This document shows, in pieces, positions 6,814-13,835 of a stretch of DNA of 21,633 nt. Position 1 is the first letter of the stretch, and each line of letters begins with the position of its first letter. Where the stretch lies: assembly GCA_900556845.1 (NCBI GenBank), contig USQO01000028.1:1-21633 (forward strand), read 5' to 3'. This DNA is from an uncultured Bacteroides sp. (GTDB taxonomy: Bacteria; Bacteroidota; Bacteroidia; Bacteroidales; Bacteroidaceae). Both the position numbers and the translations under genes were made by a program. The notes beneath the pieces are model-generated. The model did not search any database. It worked only from the letters and a program-made list of their open reading frames with translations, and was not told the DNA's origin.

Positions 6814-9432
6814 ATGAGCGAAGAAAAATTTGACAAAGAAGAACACTCGGACTATAAACCGGTAAACAGCAAGGACGAAGCAGTTAAACATCAACTAAGC
6901 GGCATGTACCAGAACTGGTTTCTGGATTATGCATCGTATGTAATCCTAGAACGTGCCGTTCCACATATCAACGACGGACTGAAGCCCGTACAGCGCCGTA
7001 TTCTCCACTCGATGAAAAGACTGGACGACGGACGTTACAATAAAGTGGCTAACATTGTAGGACATACCATGCAGTTTCACCCGCATGGCGATGCTTCTAT
7101 CGGAGATGCACTGGTACAACTTGGACAAAAGGACTTACTCATTGACTGTCAGGGGAACTGGGGAAATATTCTTACAGGTGACAGCGCAGCGGCTTCACGA
7201 TACATCGAAGCGCGTCTTTCCAAGTTTGCGCTGGACGTAGTTTTCAACCCGAAAACTACCGAATGGCAATCATCCTACGATGGAAGAAACAAAGAGCCCA
7301 TCACTCTACCCGTAAAATTTCCGCTCCTCCTCGCTCAGGGAGTAGAAGGTATTGCCGTAGGATTGTCATCGAAGATATTGCCGCATAACTTCAACGAGTT
7401 GTGTGATGCTTCTATTGCCTACTTAAAAGGCGAAGAGTTTCATCTGTATCCGGACTTCCAGACGGGTGGTTCGATTGATGTATCGCGCTACAACGATGGG
7501 GAACGTGGCGGACTGGTGCGTGTACGTGCCAAAATAACGAAACTGGACAACAAGACGCTTTGCATCAGTGAAATTCCTTACGGGAAAACAACGTCCTCAC
7601 TGATTGACTCTATTCTTAAAGCACTGGAAAAAGGGAAAATTAAAATCCGGAAAGTGGATGACAATACAGCAGACAAGGTAGAGATTCTGGTACACTTGTC
7701 ACCTGGAACATCATCGGACAAAACACTGGATGCACTGTATGCCTTTACTGACTGTGAAGTAAATATATCACCCAACTGCTGTGTAATCGACGAAAAGAAG
7801 CCTCACTTCCTGAATGTAAGTGCAGTCCTGAAAAAATCGGCCGACAATACACTTTCGTTACTGCGCCAGGAGCTAAATATCCAACGGGCAGAAACGCTTG
7901 AGACACTGCATTTTGCATCGCTGGAAAAGATTTTCATCGAAGAACGGATCTATAAGGACAAACAGTTTGAGCAGGCAGAGTCAATGGATGCGGCCTGCGA
8001 ACACATTGACATGAGGCTGACTCCTTACTATCCACAGTTTGTGCGCGAAGTTTCCAAGGAGGATATTCTGAAATTGATGGAAATAAAAATGGCGCGTATC
8101 TTGAAATTCAACAAAGACAAAGCCGATGAATACATTGCCCGCCTGAAGGAAGAGATTAAGGAAATAGACGACAAGCTTGCTCATATTGTGGACTATACCA
8201 TCAGCTGGTACCAGTCGCTGAAAGACAAATACGGGAAAGACTACCCACGACGGACTGAAATACGCAGTTTCGATACCATCGTGGCTACAAAGGTTGCCGA
8301 AGCGAACGAAAAACTATATATAAACCGTGAGGATGGATTTATCGGTACTGGCTTGAAAAAAGATGAGTTTATCTGTAACTGCTCGGATATTGACGACATT
8401 GTGATTTTCTACAAAGACGGGAAATACAAGATTGTACGCGTACAAGACAAGATGTTTGTCGGTAAAAACGTATTGTATGTCAACGTCTTTAAAAAGAACG
8501 ACAAGCGAACAATCTACAATGTGATTTACCGCGACGGTAAAGAGGGCTTCCACTATATCAAGCGTTTCAACATCACTTCTATGACCCGCGACAGAGAATA
8601 TGATGTGACACAAGGTAATCCGGGTTCGAAAATTGTTTACTTCACGGCAAACCCAAACGGCGAAGCAGAAATCATCAAGATAACCTTACGTCCGAACCCT
8701 AGAATCAAAAAACTGATTTTTGAGAAGGACTTCAGCGATATAAACATCAAAGGACGTCAGTCAATGGGGAACTTGCTTACAAAATACGAAGTACACAAGA
8801 TTACACTTAAACAGCGTGGCGGATCTACACTGGGAGGAAGAAAGGTCTGGTTTGATCCTGATGTACTCCGACTGAACTATGATGGAAGAGGTAACTATCT
8901 GGACGAATTCCATAGTGATGAGAGTATCCTGATTATACAGGAAAACGGTGAATTCTATACCACCGACTTCGACTTGAACAATCACTACGATCCGGGAATC
9001 CGCCAAATTGAAAAATTTGATCCAGATAAGGTTTGGACTGCCGTGCTGTACGATGAGGACCAGCAAGGGTATCCGTATATCAAACGGTTTACCTTCGAAC
9101 AAAGTGCCAAAAAGCAGAATTACCTGGGAGAAAACAAAAATAACCGACTGATTCTGCTTACTGATGAAGCATACCCGAGACTACAGGTTAATTTCGGTGG
9201 AAAAGACAGTTTCAGAGAAGCACTGGTAATTGAAGCAACCGACTTTATCGGTACAAAAAGTTACAAGGCAAAAGGTAAACGCCTGACAACTTTTGACGTT
9301 GAGTCCATACAGGAACTGGAGCCTACACGCCATGAAGAAAAACCGGATAATCAGGCACAGGACACTGAAGAGCAGGACGAAATGGTGCAACCAACCGAAG
9401 AAAATGGCCAGATGAATCTTTTTGAAGCATAA
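6814..9432 (+). CDS. parC: DNA topoisomerase IV subunit A (ParC-type)
   Basis: DNA-cleaving subunit of a type IIA topoisomerase, acting with an ATPase subunit (ParE/GyrB type) not encoded here. The 872-residue protein has a winged-helix/tower core starting at about residue 30. Catalytic Tyr130 sits in AAASRYIEARL and HPHGD at residues 89-93. A coiled-coil tower section follows (about 390-460), then a C-terminal beta-pinwheel. QRGGSTLGG near residue 667 is at best a degenerate GyrA-box, which favours topoisomerase IV over gyrase. The last 35 residues form an acidic, Gln/Glu-rich tail ending NLFEA. At the quinolone-resistance positions Ala94 replaces the usual Ser while Asp98 keeps an acidic residue. 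It begins an operon: the next ORF starts one base after its stop. Confidence 0.93.
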   Translation: MSEEKFDKEEHSDYKPVNSKDEAVKHQLSGMYQNWFLDYASYVILERAVPHINDGLKPVQRRILHSMKRLDDGRYNKVANIVGHTMQFHPHGDASIGDALVQLGQKDLLIDCQGNWGNILTGDSAAASRYIEARLSKFALDVVFNPKTTEWQSSYDGRNKEPITLPVKFPLLLAQGVEGIAVGLSSKILPHNFNELCDASIAYLKGEEFHLYPDFQTGGSIDVSRYNDGERGGLVRVRAKITKLDNKTLCISEIPYGKTTSSLIDSILKALEKGKIKIRKVDDNTADKVEILVHLSPGTSSDKTLDALYAFTDCEVNISPNCCVIDEKKPHFLNVSAVLKKSADNTLSLLRQELNIQRAETLETLHFASLEKIFIEERIYKDKQFEQAESMDAACEHIDMRLTPYYPQFVREVSKEDILKLMEIKMARILKFNKDKADEYIARLKEEIKEIDDKLAHIVDYTISWYQSLKDKYGKDYPRRTEIRSFDTIVATKVAEANEKLYINREDGFIGTGLKKDEFICNCSDIDDIVIFYKDGKYKIVRVQDKMFVGKNVLYVNVFKKNDKRTIYNVIYRDGKEGFHYIKRFNITSMTRDREYDVTQGNPGSKIVYFTANPNGEAEIIKITLRPNPRIKKLIFEKDFSDINIKGRQSMGNLLTKYEVHKITLKQRGGSTLGGRKVWFDPDVLRLNYDGRGNYLDEFHSDESILIIQENGEFYTTDFDLNNHYDPGIRQIEKFDPDKVWTAVLYDEDQQGYPYIKRFTFEQSAKKQNYLGENKNNRLILLTDEAYPRLQVNFGGKDSFREALVIEATDFIGTKSYKAKGKRLTTFDVESIQELEPTRHEEKPDNQAQDTEEQDEMVQPTEENGQMNLFEA

Positions 9433-9433
9433 C

Positions 9434-10282
9434 ATGAAAAAATATACTCACATTGTTATACTATTCCTTCTGACTCTTGTGCCCGTATTAATAGGAGCGC
9501 AAGAGTCAGATACTCATCCTTATACCGTGCGCTCTACCATGATTGGGGTTGGGCAAAGCCGTATTCTGGATACCTATCTTTCACCGATAGAATATAAAGG
9601 AGCGGATATCAGAATTATCCGGGAAAATATGCGGCTCACTCAATGGATGGATGGACGTATCTCTGCACAGAACTGGCTGCAAGCCAATATTTCTTATGCC
9701 GATAATCTGGCAAAAACCGGCACGATGCTATACGGGCTGGTCAACTGGAGTTATGCACTGCATTATCAGTTCCTAGTATCGCCTGCATTGAAAATTCTGG
9801 TAGGCCCTGCCACCGATTTAAATATCGGTTTTTTATATAACAGCCGGAACTCCAACAATCCAGCTCAGGCCAAAGCTTATTTTAACCTGATGGCCTCAGC
9901 CATGGCTATCTATAAAATCAGTATCAAGGATTTTCCGCTGACGCTGCGTTATCAAGTCAATGCTCCGTTCATGGGTATCATGTTTTCACCTGAATATGGA
10001 GAGTCTTATTATGAAATCTTCTCGCTAAAACATGGTGGAAGGAATGTCTTGTTCACGTCCTTGCATAATCAGCCTAGCTTGAAGCAATTGTTCACGGTAG
10101 ATATTCCTATCCGGAAATTTACGCTCCGTACCGGATATCAGTGCGATTTGCTACAGGCAAACGCAAACAACCTAAAGAGCCATACTTTTACTCATTCTTT
10201 CTTAATAGGCTTTGTAAAAACCTTCTATATGAAGAAGAGTAATAACAAGGTTCATTTGTCTCCTTATTCAACTCCTTTTTAA
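9434..10282 (+). CDS. DUF3316-like exported beta-rich protein
   Basis: Function unknown. The 282-residue protein starts with a type I signal peptide: KK, a hydrophobic stretch (residues 7-20) and a probable cut after Ala22 in IGA-QE. The mature part is rich in alternating aromatic/hydrophobic strands (QWMDGRISAQNWLQANISY, FTLRTGYQCDL) and ends close to a Phe, suggesting an outer-membrane or periplasmic beta-barrel-like fold. It resembles the Bacteroidota DUF3316 family from memory; a profile search would decide. An upstream TTG at 9422 overlaps parC. The ATG at 9434, one base after the parC stop, gives a clean signal peptide and is preferred. The next gene starts one base after this stop, so the three genes are almost surely co-transcribed. 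Confidence 0.75.
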   Translation: MKKYTHIVILFLLTLVPVLIGAQESDTHPYTVRSTMIGVGQSRILDTYLSPIEYKGADIRIIRENMRLTQWMDGRISAQNWLQANISYADNLAKTGTMLYGLVNWSYALHYQFLVSPALKILVGPATDLNIGFLYNSRNSNNPAQAKAYFNLMASAMAIYKISIKDFPLTLRYQVNAPFMGIMFSPEYGESYYEIFSLKHGGRNVLFTSLHNQPSLKQLFTVDIPIRKFTLRTGYQCDLLQANANNLKSHTFTHSFLIGFVKTFYMKKSNNKVHLSPYSTPF

Positions 10283-10283
10283 T

Positions 10284-11324
10284 ATGCTACAAAGATTCAG
10301 TCATAAAATCAGGAACTTCTTCGTATACGGTTTTCTGTTGTCCGCGCTATTGACATCGTGCGTAAAAGAAGATGTATTCGAAAACACTCCTTACGGCAAT
10401 TTTGAAGCACTTTGGACAATCATTGACCAGCAATATTGTTTCTTGGACTACAAACACGAAGAATATGGGCTGGACTGGAATAAAGTATATCAGGAATATA
10501 GCCAGCGCATTACGCCCGAAATGTCCAGCAAGAATTTATTCGAAGTTCTCTCGCAAATGGTTAACGAGCTGAGGGACGGGCATGTTAACCTCAGCTGTTC
10601 CTGGCAAACATCACAATATCGCGAATGGTTCGATGCTTATCCTAGAAATTTCAGTGACAGCCTTCAAAGCAACTATCTGAAAAAAGATTATATCATCAGC
10701 TCTGGCCTTACTTATCAGATTTTGGAAAACAATATCGGTTATATTTATATCAGCAGTTTTTCAAACGGTATAGGAGAAGGGAATCTGGACCAGACACTGG
10801 ATTACTTGAAAACATGCGACGGACTAATCATTGACGTCCGAAACAACGGAGGAGGAAACCTGACAACTGCAGAAAAAGTCGCAGCCCGTTTTACCAACGA
10901 AAAAGTGCTTACCGGATATATCAGCCATAAAACAGGTCCTGGCCATCAGGATTTTTCAGAACCGAAGCCTGTATACCTGGAACCGGCCATGGACAGAGTG
11001 CGATGGCAAAAGAAAGCGGTTGTCCTGACAAACCGGCGTTCTTACAGTGCCACCAACGATTTCGTAAATTCCATGAAACAACTTCCGCTTGTTACCATTA
11101 TAGGAGATAAAACAGGAGGCGGTTCCGGTTTACCGTTTACTTCCGAAATACCTAACGGATGGTCTATCCGCTTTTCGGCAAGTCCTATGTTCGACCCCGA
11201 AATGAACCAACTGGAATTTGGAATTGATCCGGACATTAAAGTGGATATTTCTACTGAAGATTATGCCCGGGGCATCGATACAATTATAGAAGAAGCATGC
11301 TTTTTTTTGAAAAAATCGGAATAA
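10284..11324 (+). CDS. S41 family peptidase, lipoprotein
   Basis: Predicted membrane-anchored serine protease of 346 residues. The signal peptide ends LLTS before Cys26. VKED follows, resembling the lysine-acidic export signal of surface lipoproteins. Residues 38-105 form an N-terminal helical region ending in LRDGHVNL (His100). The S41 core runs from about 150 to 322: YIYISSF, IDVRNNGGGN (183-192), NRRSYSATNDF with nucleophile Ser255, GDKTGGGSG (274-282) and LEFGIDPDI (310-318). His100, Ser255 and Glu311 resemble the His-Ser-Glu set of tricorn-like S41 enzymes. The Ser-Lys dyad of CtpA/Prc is not evident, because Gly falls where Prc has its catalytic Lys. No PDZ domain is seen. It ends the parC operon. 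No terminator follows before the tRNA promoter. Confidence 0.88.
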   Translation: MLQRFSHKIRNFFVYGFLLSALLTSCVKEDVFENTPYGNFEALWTIIDQQYCFLDYKHEEYGLDWNKVYQEYSQRITPEMSSKNLFEVLSQMVNELRDGHVNLSCSWQTSQYREWFDAYPRNFSDSLQSNYLKKDYIISSGLTYQILENNIGYIYISSFSNGIGEGNLDQTLDYLKTCDGLIIDVRNNGGGNLTTAEKVAARFTNEKVLTGYISHKTGPGHQDFSEPKPVYLEPAMDRVRWQKKAVVLTNRRSYSATNDFVNSMKQLPLVTIIGDKTGGGSGLPFTSEIPNGWSIRFSASPMFDPEMNQLEFGIDPDIKVDISTEDYARGIDTIIEEACFFLKKSE

Positions 11325-11326
11325 GA

Positions 11327-11357
11327 TTTGCAGATTCAAAAAATATTCATACCTTTG
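11327..11357 (+). promoter_or_regulatory. Promoter of tRNA-Leu
   Basis: A -33 TTTG at 11327-11330 and a -7 TACCTTTG at 11350-11357 are separated by 19 nt. This is the best full match to the Bacteroidota consensus in the window. It starts only two bases after the stop codon of the S41 peptidase gene. Transcription should begin near 11363, about 25 nt before the mature tRNA. Confidence 0.8.
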
Positions 11358-11387
11358 TACTCGAATCAAGGAGAAATCCTGACTGAT

Positions 11388-11469
11388 GCGCTTGTGGCGT
11401 AATTGGTAGCCGCGCCAGACTTAGGATCTGGTGCCGTGAGGCGTGTAGGTTCGAGTCCTATCAAGCGCA
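11388..11469 (+). tRNA. tRNA-Leu(UAG)
   Basis: Reads leucine codon CUA and probably other CUN codons. Acceptor arms GCGCTTG (11388-11394) and CAAGCGC (11462-11468) pair fully, with discriminator A at 11469. The anticodon arm is CCAGA-CTTAGGA-TCTGG (11415-11431) with anticodon TAG at 11422-11424. A long variable arm (TGCCGTGAGGCG region) makes it class II, as for Leu. The T arm contains GGTTCGAGTCC. CCA is not encoded; the bases after the discriminator are CAA, so it must be added enzymatically. It has its own promoter at 11327-11357 and a terminator directly after. Confidence 0.97.
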
Positions 11470-11470
11470 C

Positions 11471-11509
11471 AAAAAAAAGAGATGAGTCAATGACTCATCT
11501 CTTTTTTTT
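11471..11509. terminator. Bidirectional terminator shared by tRNA-Leu and argF'
   Basis: A8 then GAGATGAGT (11479-11487), loop CAATG, then ACTCATCTC (11493-11501) and T8 (11502-11509). It works on both strands. It begins two bases after the tRNA, and its T run overlaps two bases of the argF' stop codon (11508-11510), so it serves convergent units with almost no spare sequence. Confidence 0.95.
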
Positions 11510-12476
11510 ATTTGTTCAAGCCTTCGAGCATTCGCTTCAATACTACAGTTGCAGAGATTTCACGGTTGGCTGCTTCTGGAATAACCAGCGAAGTGGGTGC
11601 CTCAATCACATCATCTGTAACAATCATGTTTCTTCTGACAGGCAGACAGTGCATAAAGAAAGCATTGTTGGTTACTGCCATGTGTGCTGTATCTACAGTC
11701 CATCCCATATCCTTAGAAAGAATCTTTCCATAGTCGGCTGGATTGGTAACACCCGGACAAGCCCAGTTCTTAGCATAAATAAAGTCTGCACCTTCGAAAG
11801 CTTTCCATTGGTCATACTCAACTTTTGCACTGCGTACGAATTTCGGATCCAACTCATATCCTTCAGGATGAGTAATGACAAAATCAACATCTGCTTCATT
11901 CATAAAATCAGCAAAAGAGTTAGGAACAGCCTGTGGAAGAGCACGAGGATGTGGTGCCCATGTCAAGACTACTTTCGGACGTTCTTTCTTTTTATATTCT
12001 TCGATGGTAATCAAATCGGCAAAAGCCTGGAGCGGATGACCTGTCGCCGCTTCCATTGAGAATACTGGCTTTCCTGAATACTGAATAAACTGACTCAATA
12101 TTTTTTCGGTATAATCATCTTCACGGCTTTCGAATCTTGCAAAAGAACGTACTCCTATGATATCGCAATACGATGCCATTACCGGGATTGCTTCCAACAA
12201 GTGTTCACTTTTATCACCGTCCATGATAACGCCACGTTCGGTTTCCAGCTTCCAAGCTCCCTGGTTAACATCCAGTACGATTACATCCATACCCAGATTA
12301 CGCGCTGCTTTCTGAGTACTCAAGCGGGTACGCAAACTGTTGTTAAAGAAAATCAGGAGACAGGTTTTATGTTTACCCAGCTGCTCGTATTTATACCGGT
12401 CTTTCTTTATTTCGAAGGCCTCGGACAAAGCTTGATTCAGGTTTCCTAAATCAAACACATTTGTATAAGTTTTCAT
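11508..12476 (-). CDS. argF': N-acylornithine carbamoyltransferase (ArgF')
   Basis: Carbamoylates N-succinyl- or N-acetyl-L-ornithine with carbamoyl phosphate to give N-acylcitrulline. This is the Bacteroidota version of the arginine pathway, characterised structurally for Bacteroides fragilis. At 322 residues the length fits. The carbamoyl-phosphate loop is SLRTR (47-51) rather than STRTR of ordinary OTCases. HPLQ lies at 147-150, KNW at 236-238 and HCLP at 276-279. Position 90, in MDGDKSEHLLEA, is Ser (codon 12209-12207). Established work assigns Pro90 to the succinyl-specific enzyme and Glu at the equivalent site to the acetyl-specific one, so the acyl group preferred here is open. It lies 94 nt downstream of proA with its own -7 boxes and ARG-box-like sites. 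Confidence 0.94.
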   Translation of the reverse strand: MKTYTNVFDLGNLNQALSEAFEIKKDRYKYEQLGKHKTCLLIFFNNSLRTRLSTQKAARNLGMDVIVLDVNQGAWKLETERGVIMDGDKSEHLLEAIPVMASYCDIIGVRSFARFESREDDYTEKILSQFIQYSGKPVFSMEAATGHPLQAFADLITIEEYKKKERPKVVLTWAPHPRALPQAVPNSFADFMNEADVDFVITHPEGYELDPKFVRSAKVEYDQWKAFEGADFIYAKNWACPGVTNPADYGKILSKDMGWTVDTAHMAVTNNAFFMHCLPVRRNMIVTDDVIEAPTSLVIPEAANREISATVVLKRMLEGLNK

Positions 12477-12484
12477 AAGTAAAA

Positions 12485-12498
12485 TGTATATTAATTAT
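12485..12498 (-). promoter_or_regulatory. Candidate ARG box in the argF' leader
   Basis: TGTATATTAATTAT matches 12 of 14 positions of the ArgR consensus TGNATWWWWATNCA. It lies between the -7 boxes and the argF' ATG, where a bound repressor would block initiation. The region is very AT-rich, so a chance match is possible. Confidence 0.4.
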
Positions 12499-12508
12499 TT
12501 TATCTGTA

Positions 12509-12527
12509 CAAATATACGACAAAATTA
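12509..12527 (-). promoter_or_regulatory. -7 promoter boxes of argF'
   Basis: On the minus strand TAATTTTG (12527-12520) and TATATTTG (12516-12509) both match TAnnTTTG. Either could serve argF'; the two are 11 nt apart. They show that argF' can be transcribed separately from proBA. Confidence 0.6.
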
Positions 12528-12535
12528 GACATTAT

Positions 12536-12564
12536 TGTATAAATAGCTGCATAAACTGCATATT
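12536..12564. promoter_or_regulatory. ARG-box-like TGYATAAA repeats upstream of argF'
   Basis: Three related half-sites lie in line on the plus strand: TGTATAAA (12536), TGCATAAA (12548) and TGCATATT (12557). TGCATAAACTGCA is nearly palindromic. Relative to argF' they cover the region just upstream of the -7 boxes, where the -33 contact would be. They resemble ArgR half-sites, but no full 14-bp consensus is present. Confidence 0.4.
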
Positions 12565-12570
12565 TTTTCT

Positions 12571-13818
12571 TCAAGGACGGGTTTGTCCATTTCCTTCTAC
12601 AATCCATTTATAAGAGGTCAACTCGCGTATACCCATCGGACCACGGGCATGAAGTTTCTGAGTACTGATTCCCACTTCTGCTCCTAAGCCAAACTGAGCT
12701 CCATCCGTAAATGAAGTAGGTGCATTGACATATACACAAGCTGCATCAACCGATTGCGTAAACATCCGGGCAACACTGGTATCCTCCGTAACAATACATT
12801 CACTATGCTTTGAGCTGTATGTATATATATGGTCTAAAGCCTCATCTACACTATCAACGACACGGACAGCCATTTTGTAATCCAGAAACTCGGTTCCATA
12901 ACTCTCGGATGTTGCCGGTTTCAACAAGTCTTTCGGATAAGAATCCGATAAAACAGCCATAGCTCGCTCATCAGCGTAAACAATGACGTGTTCAGCACTT
13001 AATGGAGCACATAAATCAGTCAAATGATGTACAACTTCTTTGTGTACAAGTAAACAATCCAATGCATTACATACACTTACCCGTCGGGTCTTGGCATTGT
13101 GAATGATAGCTGCACCTTTTACAATATCTCCATAACGGTCGAAATACGTATGACAAACCCCTGCCCCAGTTTCAATGACGGGAACAGTAGCTTCTTGACG
13201 AACATAGCGAATCAAGGCACTGCTTCCGCGAGGAATCACCAAATCGACAAAATCGTTTGCATGTAAAAGTTCCGCAGCAGCTTCACGTGTAGAAGGAAGC
13301 AGTTCTACAATATGCGGATTGACCCCCAACTCTTCCAAAACTTCATGGATAATTTTCATTACCGCCAGATTCGTAGATTCTGCATCATGCCCACCTTTTA
13401 AGATACAGGCATTTCCACTTTTCAGACACAAAGAAAACACATCCAGTGTCACATTGGGACGGGCCTCAAAAATAACTCCTATCACTCCGAAAGGAACACT
13501 GACCTTCTGAAGTTTCAAGCCATTGGGACGGACCGTTGTTTCCAGAACTCTCCCCAACGGCGAAGGCAATGCCGCAACATTTACCATATCCGAAGCAATC
13601 CCCTGTATGCGTTGTGAAGTAAGTTTTAAGCGGTCGTATTTAGGATCTTCACAAGACATACGTTCCAAATCCTCAGCATTAGCAGCCAATATTTCCTTTT
13701 CCCGAACAACAATTTTCTCAGACAAAAGAAGCAAAACCTTATTAATCGTTTCTTCATCGAGCAAAGCAAGAGAGCGAGCGGCTACCGCAGTTGTCTTGAA
13801 CAGTTTATTATAATCCAT
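12571..13818 (-). CDS. proA: Gamma-glutamyl phosphate reductase
   Basis: NADPH-dependent reduction of gamma-glutamyl phosphate to glutamate-5-semialdehyde, the second step of proline synthesis; cytoplasmic, aldehyde dehydrogenase superfamily. The 415 residues fit the family. Signatures are VIFEARPNVTLDV (115-127), KGGHDAESTN (141-150), ETGAGVCH (216-223) and catalytic Cys250 in RRVSVCNALDCLLV. The ATG lies 17 nt after the proB stop and, unusually for this phylum, is preceded by a strong Shine-Dalgarno sequence (13827-13834), which supports this start. It is co-transcribed with proB; the two enzymes are thought to channel the labile phosphate intermediate. Confidence 0.97.
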   Translation of the reverse strand: MDYNKLFKTTAVAARSLALLDEETINKVLLLLSEKIVVREKEILAANAEDLERMSCEDPKYDRLKLTSQRIQGIASDMVNVAALPSPLGRVLETTVRPNGLKLQKVSVPFGVIGVIFEARPNVTLDVFSLCLKSGNACILKGGHDAESTNLAVMKIIHEVLEELGVNPHIVELLPSTREAAAELLHANDFVDLVIPRGSSALIRYVRQEATVPVIETGAGVCHTYFDRYGDIVKGAAIIHNAKTRRVSVCNALDCLLVHKEVVHHLTDLCAPLSAEHVIVYADERAMAVLSDSYPKDLLKPATSESYGTEFLDYKMAVRVVDSVDEALDHIYTYSSKHSECIVTEDTSVARMFTQSVDAACVYVNAPTSFTDGAQFGLGAEVGISTQKLHARGPMGIRELTSYKWIVEGNGQTRP

Positions 13819-13826
13819 AATGCCAT

Positions 13827-13834
13827 CCTCCTTT
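13827..13834 (-). promoter_or_regulatory. Strong ribosome binding site of proA
   Basis: The minus strand reads AAAGGAGG, eight bases before the proA ATG, complementary to the 3' end of 16S rRNA. Most other genes in the window have no such element, as expected for Bacteroidota. It sits between the proB stop and the proA start. Confidence 0.75.
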
Positions 13835-13835
13835 A

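Noticed and set aside
11369..11380. AGGA-GAAA-TCCT hairpin in the tRNA leader
   Set aside because: A four-base-pair stem alone is too weak to claim a processing or regulatory element.
11403..12059. 218-codon plus-strand ORF starting inside tRNA-Leu
   Set aside because: It runs through the tRNA and the terminator hairpin and is antisense to argF', so it is not a gene.
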